Below the pieces are notes generated by a model. The model saw only the letters and a program-made list of their open reading frames with translations, was not told the DNA's origin and searched no databases. This document shows positions 1-4,945 of a DNA stretch of 6,346 nt, one piece after another. Position 1 is the stretch's first letter, and each line of letters starts with the position of its first letter. Location of the stretch: positions 1 through 6,346 of the forward strand of contig DNYQ01000157.1 of assembly GCA_003506745.1 (NCBI GenBank), read 5' to 3'. Origin of the DNA: Syntrophaceae bacterium. Its GTDB lineage: Bacteria; Desulfobacterota; Syntrophia; Syntrophales; Smithellaceae. The translations under genes and the position numbers were made by a program.

Positions 1-728
1 AATATTTTTGTCTGTTCGGTTTTGTCCGCTTGATTGGAAATCCTATCCATCACCTCGATCATATTGGATAATTTTTCCGCCCTCTGAGAGCTGGACAGCG
101 TCTTTTTTCTGGAGGTCAACTGACGGATGCCTGCGTCGAAAGACTTTAACAGCCACTCCGGATGGCTTGCCAGTTCCAGCATTTTTTGCTGATCCTGCAG
201 CAATTCCGTTTGGGATAGACCGAGAAACTCAATGATTTCGGCATCTGTGATATCAAGGCCGGAGAGGATTTGCTTGTTTTTGTCTTTCAGTACGAATACT
301 TTTTCATCCAGGAGAATGTGCGGCAGATTCTTTCTCTCCATGATTTGCTGCAGCCCGCCTTCGCCGATGACCATTTCCGGATCCTTGGCAAGATATTCCA
401 TAAAGGTTGCTAATTCCCGTTTTTCCAGACCTTTGTAAAACGAAATACTTCTGATGCCAAGCATCAGCAGAATCTCCAGAATGGACATGACAAATGGTTT
501 TTCCTGGTCTTTTTGAGGCAGCGGTTCTCCGTCAACCAGCAGAATTTTGTCTGATTCGGCCAGGGTTAACGATGGATCCAGGGCAAAAACATTCAGAAAG
601 GTCTGGTGAAGTTTTTCAACGGTATTGACAACAATGGCGCTGTTTGACGGATATAAGCGCATATTCTTGACCGCCGTGTTCATGCCGGCAAGAGTGTCCA
701 GGGTGTTTTGTTTTATCGCGTCCGTCAT
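1..728 (-). CDS. Partial helical protein of unknown function, N-terminal 242 residues; resembles the leader domain of HEAT-repeat proteins
   Basis: An uninterrupted minus-strand reading frame starts at ATG 728-726 and stays open to the left edge, so the C-terminus is missing. A good ribosome site, GGGAGA at 741-736, lies 7-8 bases before the ATG and fixes the start. The visible part has no signal peptide or membrane span and is predicted to be mostly helical. An RLYPSN motif (residues 24-29) follows an N-terminal helix. A short stretch with LLVDGEPL (63-70) comes next, then a segment with LMLGIRSISFYKGL (88-101) and a DPEMVIGEGGL region (116-126). From memory, this order (an 'LYP' helix, a 'VDG' strand pair, then a 'GI..I.F..G' segment) is seen ahead of HEAT repeats in cytoplasmic proteins of Desulfobacterota and Geobacter-type bacteria. 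The assignment rests on pattern memory, not a search. Catalytic residues cannot be named. It lies downstream of the acetate kinase fusion on the same strand, 193 bases away, and shares a 12-base leader motif with it. Confidence 0.82.
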   Translation of the reverse strand, partial: MTDAIKQNTLDTLAGMNTAVKNMRLYPSNSAIVVNTVEKLHQTFLNVFALDPSLTLAESDKILLVDGEPLPQKDQEKPFVMSILEILLMLGIRSISFYKGLEKRELATFMEYLAKDPEMVIGEGGLQQIMERKNLPHILLDEKVFVLKDKNKQILSGLDITDAEIIEFLGLSQTELLQDQQKMLELASHPEWLLKSFDAGIRQLTSRKKTLSSSQRAEKLSNMIEVMDRISNQADKTEQTKI

Positions 729-746
729 GGTTTTTTCTCCCGTTGA

Positions 747-758
747 GAATGATGATCC
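747..758 (-). repeat. 12-base leader motif, copy 1 (GGATCATCATTC)
   Basis: The minus strand reads GGATCATCATTC here, ending 18 bases before the ATG of the gene at 728 and just upstream of its ribosome site. The identical 12-mer occurs at 3270-3281, 20 bases before the start of the acetate kinase fusion. A 9-base partial copy (GATCATCAT) lies 27 bases further upstream at 776-784. The role is unknown; a shared regulatory or RNA-binding site is possible. Confidence 0.5.
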
Positions 759-921
759 GCTTTTCCCGCAGTCTGATGATGATCAATTCTTATCACAAAG
801 ATGCTCAAAAATACCATGTAAAAATAATAATATAGCAAGTCATAACCAAGCCAAGGAGGTATGATGGCGCAGCATCATGAAATTTGTCCTGAGAAAGCTC
901 AGTTTATGGGGGCGTTGTCCA

Positions 922-3249
922 TTACATATAGTTCCGGTGCTGAATGGACTCTATATACCCTGCGGTTCCCGCGGAAATCTGAGCCGCATTGGCTTCATCC
1001 GTGTCCAGGTGCATATCCAGGCGATAATTGGGATTCACGCGGACCAAAACATCACCGAAAATCAGCTCCCGGATGCCTTTGACTTTAACCCTGACCACGT
1101 CTTTATCCCGCAATCCGAGATTCAGGGCTTCTTCGGGCGATATGTGAATATGGCGCTTCGCACAGATCACCCCTTTTTCCAGGTCAACCGAGCCCGAATC
1201 TCCTTCAATCGTTATTCCCGGCGTTCCTTCCGTATCACCGGAATCCCGAATGGGGACTTCGATGCCCAATTTGAACTGCTCGGTGCGGGCTATTTCCACC
1301 TGCGATTCTTTGCGCACGGGACCCAGGATCCGGACGTGGTCAATCCTGCCTTTCGGACCGATGAGATTGACCGTTTCAACGGCGGCAAACTGTCCGGGCT
1401 GACTCAGATCGGAACGGGGGGTCATCTTTCGCCCTGCGCCGAAAAGAGCTTCAAAATGCTCCTGGGTCAGATGGACATGATGGGCGGATGTGGATATGAC
1501 AATCGGACGCGAGTTGAATTTCCTGATATCGTCTGGTGTTCTTGTCCGCCCGAGCGCATGGATCGTTTCACGGGCAATCATTTTCTCCTCATCCGCCGGA
1601 ATGACGAGAATGCGGATTTTGGAGCCGGGTTCGGAAATATCATTGATCCGGCCGCGCCGGACGCTCATTTTGGCGTTGACATCATCATAAATAACGATGC
1701 CGAATGTTTCCAGTCCCCGGCAGATGCGGTCCCGTATATCGGGGGCATTTTCTCCAATGCCGCCCGTGAAGATCAGAGCATCCAGGCCGCCCAGGGCCGC
1801 CCAATACGCCCCGATATATTTTCTGACTCTATAGCAGAAGGTGCTGATTGCCTTTTCACATCTTAAATCACCAGATTCCGCCGCCTTGAGAAGGATTCGC
1901 ATGTCGTTGCTGGCGCCGGAGATTCCCAACAGGCCGCTTTTCCTGTTGAGCATCTGATCCATTTCATCGGCCGTCATGCCCCGGTGCCGCAGCAAATGCA
2001 GAAGAACGCCGGGATCAACATCACCGGCCCGCGTGCCCATCACCAGGCCTTCCAGAGGCGTCATGCCCATGCTCGTATCCACGCTGCGGCCATGATCAAT
2101 CGCGCAAACCGAAGCGCCACTGCCCAGATGGCAGGAAATCATTTTCAATTCACCCACCGGACGCTTCAAAAAGGTTGCCGCGCAAAGCGAGACGAACTTG
2201 TGATTGGTGCCGTGAAAACCATAACGGCGGATTTGTTCTTCCTCGGTCACCGCATAGGGCAGCGCGTAAGTGTGTGCTTTGTCCGGCATGGTCACGTGGA
2301 AGGATGTATCGAAAACGGCAACCTGCGGAATATCGGGGATGAGTTTCTGCATCAATTCGATGCCCTCGAGATTATAAGGATTATGCAGCGGCGCCAAAGG
2401 AATCAAGTCTTTAATGGCCGCGGAAACTTCAGGATTGACCTTGACGGCGTTGGGAAACTGCACGCCGCCATGCACGACACGGTGGCCGACCGCTTTGACT
2501 TCACTTAAATCGCGCATGCCCGTATAAGCCATGTCCGTAATCGTGGAAACCATCCGTTCAAAAGCATGGTCGATGGTCCCGATATCTTTGACCGGGAATT
2601 CTTTTTTCCCATCCGGCGTCCGAAGGATATGGGAGGCGTCGCCGGAGCCGATTTTTTCAATAAGCCCTTCAATGACCGGTATGGGCTGGGCGGTGTCGAA
2701 CAGTGTGTATTTGAGGGAGGAGCTGCCGCAGTTGATGGTCAGGATCTTCATGGGTTCGGAGACGGAGGAAAAGTTCAGATCGTATGGATCCTTATTTTCC
2801 TTATAAACATTTTTCAGGTGCTTCAGGCCGTCTTCCTGTTGATTGCGCAGCAGCCTTTTGGTCACGAGGCGGGTGAATTTGACGAGGGTTTGGGGATTTC
2901 TGGCAATAATTCCGGAAAATATTTCACGCGGAATGCGAATGATTTTAGAATCCTGCGTAGCCACAACATCCAGAACCGCCGGCTCGCCGGTTAACAGGGA
3001 CATTTCACCGAAGATTTGCTCCCGCTCCAGCGTGGCAACCGTCCGCCGGCTGCCGTCATCTTCGGTGCGCAGCACTTCCACTTCGCCGTCATAGACCACC
3101 CACAGGAAACGGCCGAGTTCCCCCCGCTGAATAATCACGCTGCCGTCCGGAAAATTCATCACCTGCGCGTTTTCGGCAATCAGGGCCAGGTCTTCGTCGG
3201 GCAATTCGGCAAGCATTAAAGTTTTCTTCAGGAACGAGGAGAGTTCCAT
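922..3249 (-). CDS. ackA-pduL: Three-domain fusion: cyclic-nucleotide-binding-type sensor, acetate kinase, PduL-type phosphate acyltransferase
   Basis: This 775-residue cytoplasmic protein should interconvert acetyl-CoA and phosphate with acetyl phosphate (PduL part), then acetyl phosphate and ADP with acetate and ATP (kinase part). Residues 10-135 are a CRP-type beta-roll (FPDGSVII, FGEMSLLTGEP) with no DNA-binding domain after it. Residues 167-567 are a full-length acetate kinase: INCGSSSLK (172-180), GHRVVHGG (255-262), VFDTSFH (312-318), YGFHGTNH (343-350), MGTRAGD (404-410), GGIGEN (496-501) and DEEKMIAR (553-560). Numbering is offset by exactly 166 from the Methanosarcina enzyme, which places Asn173, Arg257, Asp314, His346 and Arg407 on its Asn7, Arg91, Asp148, His180 and Arg241. 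Residues 580-770 are PduL: HHVHL (590-594), GPVRKESQVE (643-652), CAKRHIHI (696-703) and MHLDTDEANAA (746-756), which keep the metal-binding histidines. CGGAG at 3260-3256 lies 6 bases before the ATG. The joints are in one frame. The sensor lacks the usual phosphate-binding arginine. The kinase has HGTNH where HGTSH is usual. Confidence 0.96.
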   Translation of the reverse strand: MELSSFLKKTLMLAELPDEDLALIAENAQVMNFPDGSVIIQRGELGRFLWVVYDGEVEVLRTEDDGSRRTVATLEREQIFGEMSLLTGEPAVLDVVATQDSKIIRIPREIFSGIIARNPQTLVKFTRLVTKRLLRNQQEDGLKHLKNVYKENKDPYDLNFSSVSEPMKILTINCGSSSLKYTLFDTAQPIPVIEGLIEKIGSGDASHILRTPDGKKEFPVKDIGTIDHAFERMVSTITDMAYTGMRDLSEVKAVGHRVVHGGVQFPNAVKVNPEVSAAIKDLIPLAPLHNPYNLEGIELMQKLIPDIPQVAVFDTSFHVTMPDKAHTYALPYAVTEEEQIRRYGFHGTNHKFVSLCAATFLKRPVGELKMISCHLGSGASVCAIDHGRSVDTSMGMTPLEGLVMGTRAGDVDPGVLLHLLRHRGMTADEMDQMLNRKSGLLGISGASNDMRILLKAAESGDLRCEKAISTFCYRVRKYIGAYWAALGGLDALIFTGGIGENAPDIRDRICRGLETFGIVIYDDVNAKMSVRRGRINDISEPGSKIRILVIPADEEKMIARETIHALGRTRTPDDIRKFNSRPIVISTSAHHVHLTQEHFEALFGAGRKMTPRSDLSQPGQFAAVETVNLIGPKGRIDHVRILGPVRKESQVEIARTEQFKLGIEVPIRDSGDTEGTPGITIEGDSGSVDLEKGVICAKRHIHISPEEALNLGLRDKDVVRVKVKGIRELIFGDVLVRVNPNYRLDMHLDTDEANAAQISAGTAGYIESIQHRNYM

Positions 3250-3269
3250 GTTGGTCTCCGTGATGGATG

Positions 3270-3281
3270 GAATGATGATCC
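3270..3281 (-). repeat. 12-base leader motif, copy 2 (GGATCATCATTC)
   Basis: This is an exact match, in the same orientation, to 747-758. It sits 20 bases upstream of the fusion gene's ATG and directly upstream of its ribosome site. Both copies occupy nearly the same position relative to the start codon of a minus-strand gene. Its function is not known. Confidence 0.5.
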
Positions 3282-3299
3282 ACGTTTTGCAATCAGCCG

Positions 3300-3317
3300 T
3301 CAGCGCCCAAACGCTGA
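3300..3317 (-). other. Small intergenic hairpin between the hrb-like gene and the fusion gene
   Basis: TCAGCG (3300-3305) and CGCTGA (3312-3317) form a perfect 6-base-pair stem with a 6-base loop. No run of U follows on the minus strand, so it is not a standard terminator. It could affect the stability or relative expression of two cotranscribed genes, or be incidental. Confidence 0.35.
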
Positions 3318-3318
3318 T

Positions 3319-3339
3319 CCTTCAGCCTTCAGCCTTCAA
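3319..3339. repeat. Heptamer tandem repeat, three units of CCTTCAG/A
   Basis: The plus strand reads CCTTCAG twice, then CCTTCAA. The last unit overlaps the hrb-like gene's TGA stop (3338-3336), so most of the array lies just after that gene. Simple heptamer arrays of this kind can change copy number by slippage. Here the array would only alter the spacer before the fusion gene, not a reading frame. Confidence 0.6.
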
Positions 3340-4031
3340 CCTTTTTCTAACTCAAACATCGATTTTTCCGCACCGCAGACCGGGCAGACCCAGGAATCGG
3401 GAATGTCTTCAAACCGGGTGCCGGGGGCGATGCCGCTGTCGGGGTCGCCTTTTTCAGGGTCATAGACATAGCCGCAAACGCTGCATACGTAACGCGCGGC
3501 GGTCCGCGCTTTCGGTTTGGCGGCGGCGTCCTGATCAAACGTCGGCGCGGTTTTGGGAGATTTGCCGCCCTTGACGTTCTGATAGTAGGCGTAAGTCATC
3601 GGCGTGCCTTCGCCGGTCACGTCCGCCTCAACGACCTTGCCCACAAACAGGGTGTGCGTTCCGCAATCGATTTCGCCTTCCACCCCCGCTTCGATAAAAC
3701 CCAAAGCATAATCCAGAACAATCGGCACGCCCGTGACGCCTGGCCTGCTTCGGACATCCTTCAGCTTGTCCACATCCCGTCCGCTTTTAAAACCGAACAG
3801 GCCGATGAAGGTCATCGGTGCGGCTTCCGATAAAATGGAAACGACAAATTTCCGGCTGCTCCTGATGAGTTCATGCGTGAAATTTTCTTTGTTGATGCAA
3901 ATGGCCAGGGTGGCCGGCTTGGATGTGGCCTGCATGATGGAATTGGCTATCTGGCCGTTAAATTTGCCGTCCTTGCCGGATGTGACGATATAGACACCAT
4001 AGCTGATTTGATGAAGAGCTGCTCTGTTCAT
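3336..4031 (-). CDS. hrb: High-molecular-weight rubredoxin: FMN-binding flavin reductase domain with C-terminal rubredoxin
   Basis: This 231-residue soluble electron carrier has two parts. Residues 1-160 are a flavin reductase-like FMN-binding domain ([19 protein letters not shown], 26-44, then KENFTHELI and FVVSILSE). After an alanine/lysine-rich linker (about 165-179), residues 180-231 are a rubredoxin with both iron-binding pairs: CSVC (Cys183, Cys186) and CPVC (Cys216, Cys219), plus [18 protein letters not shown] between them. The same domain order is known in Moorella Hrb, which passes electrons from NAD(P)H to flavodiiron proteins that reduce NO or oxygen. No flavodiiron gene is visible here, so the partner is inferred. 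The start ATG (4031-4029) is preceded by AAGGGA at 4046-4041, 9 bases away, an acceptable but long spacing. It is the first visible gene of the minus-strand unit and is probably cotranscribed with the acetate kinase fusion 86 bases downstream. Confidence 0.9.
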   Translation of the reverse strand: MNRAALHQISYGVYIVTSGKDGKFNGQIANSIMQATSKPATLAICINKENFTHELIRSSRKFVVSILSEAAPMTFIGLFGFKSGRDVDKLKDVRSRPGVTGVPIVLDYALGFIEAGVEGEIDCGTHTLFVGKVVEADVTGEGTPMTYAYYQNVKGGKSPKTAPTFDQDAAAKPKARTAARYVCSVCGYVYDPEKGDPDSGIAPGTRFEDIPDSWVCPVCGAEKSMFELEKG

Positions 4032-4070
4032 GCTTTCTGTTCCCTTTTCCGGATGAATTTAACCAGTCGT

Positions 4071-4099
4071 CTTATAACCGAAATTCATTTTTCATGCCA
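4071..4099 (-). promoter_or_regulatory. Possible weak promoter for the hrb-like gene
   Basis: On the minus strand TATAAG (4076-4071) lies 17 bases downstream of TGGCAT (4099-4094), about 40 bases before the hrb ATG. The -10 is a fair match and the -35 a poor one. The -35 sits inside the palindrome at 4090-4104, which would fit a repressed or activated promoter. This is weak evidence. Confidence 0.25.
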
Positions 4100-4104
4100 T
4101 GAAA
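4090..4104. promoter_or_regulatory. Perfect 15-base palindrome, candidate operator in the divergent intergenic region
   Basis: TTTCATGCCATGAAA consists of two perfect 7-base arms around a single central base. It lies between the divergently transcribed hrb-like gene and the membrane protein/ACP/radical SAM operon. It overlaps the proposed hrb -35 and lies 20 bases upstream of the plus-strand -35. Size and symmetry suit a dimeric helix-turn-helix regulator, but no family can be assigned. Confidence 0.4.
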
Positions 4105-4123
4105 TTTCTGCCGGTTTTTTCTT

Positions 4124-4150
4124 TTGACAAATGCCGGTTTCTCTTATACT
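4124..4150 (+). promoter_or_regulatory. Sigma70-type promoter for the plus-strand operon
   Basis: TTGACA (4124-4129) is a perfect -35 and TATACT (4145-4150) a five-of-six -10. The spacer is 15 bases, shorter than the usual 17, so strength may depend on an activator. Transcription would begin near 4157, giving a leader of about 28 bases before the TTG start at 4185. The 9-base direct repeat TGCCGGTTT (4109-4117 and 4132-4140) brackets the -35. Confidence 0.5.
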
Positions 4151-4173
4151 AACTTAACAATAACTTGCTTGAC

Positions 4174-4187
4174 GGGGACAGGTTTTG
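4174..4187 (+). promoter_or_regulatory. Ribosome site supporting the TTG start at 4185
   Basis: GGGGA at 4174-4178 is followed after 6 bases by TTG at 4185-4187. An in-frame TGA at 4170-4172 rules out any longer version. The next in-frame ATG (codon 38) would remove the basic N-terminus before the first membrane segment. TTG is therefore the best start. Confidence 0.55.
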
Positions 4188-4583
4188 AATATTATTAAAA
4201 AAACGGCTCTTTATTTTGCCCGTAAGCAATACTGCAAGGCTGCGATTCTGGAACACGCTGATCTGTCGGCCATCAAGGAAAAGCCAACGCCGTCCATGGT
4301 GATCGGTCTGATCCTGATCGCGGTAAGCTATGCGATCGGGCTGCCGGCCGTCGTGGCGTTGGGTATCCTTGCGGTCTGGGTAAAAAAGCCGCTGGTGCTG
4401 ATTATTGGCGGGCCTGTCATTTATACGATCTCCACCATCCTTTTTATTCTTGGCATCAAAATGGCGGGGACAAAATATTTCCGGGTGTTTTGCCGCTGGA
4501 TGGTGCGGGTTGTGCTGGAAAAAATTCTTGGCGAAGAGGTCCGGGTGCTTGCCGAACCCGGTGTGGAAAATAAATGCGGCTGA
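4185..4583 (+). CDS. Small integral membrane protein of unknown function
   Basis: I do not recognise this 132-residue protein. It starts with TTG. Residues 1-36 are a basic, partly amphipathic N-terminus (NIIKKTALYFARKQYCK). Residues 38-66 are strongly hydrophobic (MVIGLILIAVSYAIGLP then AVVALGILAVWV) and could be one long or two short spans. KK at 67-68 separates them from a second hydrophobic segment, about 69-92 (LVLIIGGPVIYTISTILFILG). The C-terminal 40 residues are basic then acidic (RWMVRVVLEKILGEEVRVL) and presumably cytoplasmic. No cleavable signal peptide or catalytic motif is seen. It is the first gene after the promoter, 30 bases ahead of the acyl carrier protein, so a membrane-associated role in the same acyl or lipid pathway is a reasonable inference. 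Its arrangement as a real gene rests on the promoter, the ribosome site, plausible topology and tight spacing. Confidence 0.78.
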   Translation: MNIIKKTALYFARKQYCKAAILEHADLSAIKEKPTPSMVIGLILIAVSYAIGLPAVVALGILAVWVKKPLVLIIGGPVIYTISTILFILGIKMAGTKYFRVFCRWMVRVVLEKILGEEVRVLAEPGVENKCG

Positions 4584-4603
4584 GACGTTAAATAAAATAT
4601 ATT

Positions 4604-4616
4604 GAGGTGCCCCATG
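4604..4616 (+). promoter_or_regulatory. Ribosome site that decides the acyl carrier protein start
   Basis: GAGGT at 4604-4608 is followed by 5 bases and ATG 4614-4616. An in-frame TTG at 4602 would extend the protein by four residues but would place its codon on top of this site. The ATG at 4614 is therefore chosen. Confidence 0.75.
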
Positions 4617-4886
4617 AGTACGGTAGAAGAAACGATTCGCGAATTGAAGGTGAAAATCATTGCGACGCTGGGATTGCTGGATATAACCCCTGACGATATG
4701 AAGGACGATGATCCGCTGGTCGGCGGTGACACGGGCATTGATTCCATTGATGTGCTGGAACTGGTGATGATGATTGAAAAAGATTACGGCGTCAAAATTG
4801 AGAGCAAGGAGCTGGGCGTTAAAGTGTTTGCCTCGGTTCGGGCTCTGGCGACGTTCATTGCGCAGGCCAGAAAGGCCAAAGCTTAA
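4614..4886 (+). CDS. Acyl carrier protein
   Basis: This 90-residue acidic helical protein carries growing or modified acyl chains on a phosphopantetheine arm. The attachment serine is Ser44 in DSIDVLEL (43-50), matching the DSLD..EL signature of the family. The segment DITPDDMKDDDPLVGG (23-38) before it and DYGVKI (57-62) after it also fit. Length is normal for a free-standing carrier. The sequence differs from housekeeping AcpP in the extra acidic DDD run, the DSIDV core and an alanine/lysine-rich tail (QARKAKA). It lies between a small membrane protein and a radical SAM enzyme, not beside fabD/fabG/fabF. A dedicated carrier for a specialised lipid or polyketide-like pathway is therefore more likely than the general fatty acid synthase carrier. 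Cotranscription is likely, with gaps of 30 bases upstream and 59 downstream. Confidence 0.94.
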   Translation: MSTVEETIRELKVKIIATLGLLDITPDDMKDDDPLVGGDTGIDSIDVLELVMMIEKDYGVKIESKELGVKVFASVRALATFIAQARKAKA

Positions 4887-4945
4887 TCCGTCGTAACGTC
4901 TGAGACCATCATTCATATCTTGACGACCAAGAGCGGAATGTTTTC

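Noticed and set aside
829..853. Sigma54-like promoter (TTGG...TTGC) upstream of the 728 gene, minus strand
   Set aside because: The GG and GC elements are 9 bases apart (or 14 with the other GG), not the required 10. The surrounding AT-rich stretch may hold a promoter, but no -35/-10 pair was convincing.
889..902. Hairpin CTGAG-loop-CTCAG after the fusion gene as a terminator
   Set aside because: The stem has only 5 pairs and is not followed by a T-run on the minus strand. The nearby ATGATG/CATCAT inverted repeat (861-878) also lacks one.
877..1866. Plus-strand open frame of 329 codons
   Set aside because: It lies almost entirely antisense to the PduL and kinase parts of the fusion gene, whose motifs are unmistakable. 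The translation has no recognisable domain, and the ATG lies 16 bases after the nearest ribosome-like site.
1984..2508. Plus-strand open frame of 174 codons
   Set aside because: It is antisense to the acetate kinase active-site region. The composition is typical of a complementary-strand frame and there is no ribosome site.
2749..2751. Separate internal start for a free acetate kinase at Met167
   Set aside because: The minus-strand sequence just before it is pyrimidine-rich (CTTTTCCTCCGTC) with no ribosome site, and the frame is continuous with the sensor domain. An independent start is unlikely.
4602..4604. TTG start four codons upstream of the acyl carrier protein ATG
   Set aside because: It would overlap the GAGGT ribosome site that is well placed for the ATG at 4614.
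4701..4717. GATGATCCGCT in the acyl carrier protein gene matching part of the leader motif region at 751-761
   Set aside because: It encodes the conserved Asp-Asp-Pro-Leu stretch of the carrier protein, so the match is explained by coding sequence.
4149..4916. Minus-strand open frame of 255 codons
   Set aside because: It covers the membrane protein and acyl carrier protein genes in antisense. Its translation is a His/Asn/Gln/Arg-rich string without a domain, as expected for a shadow frame.
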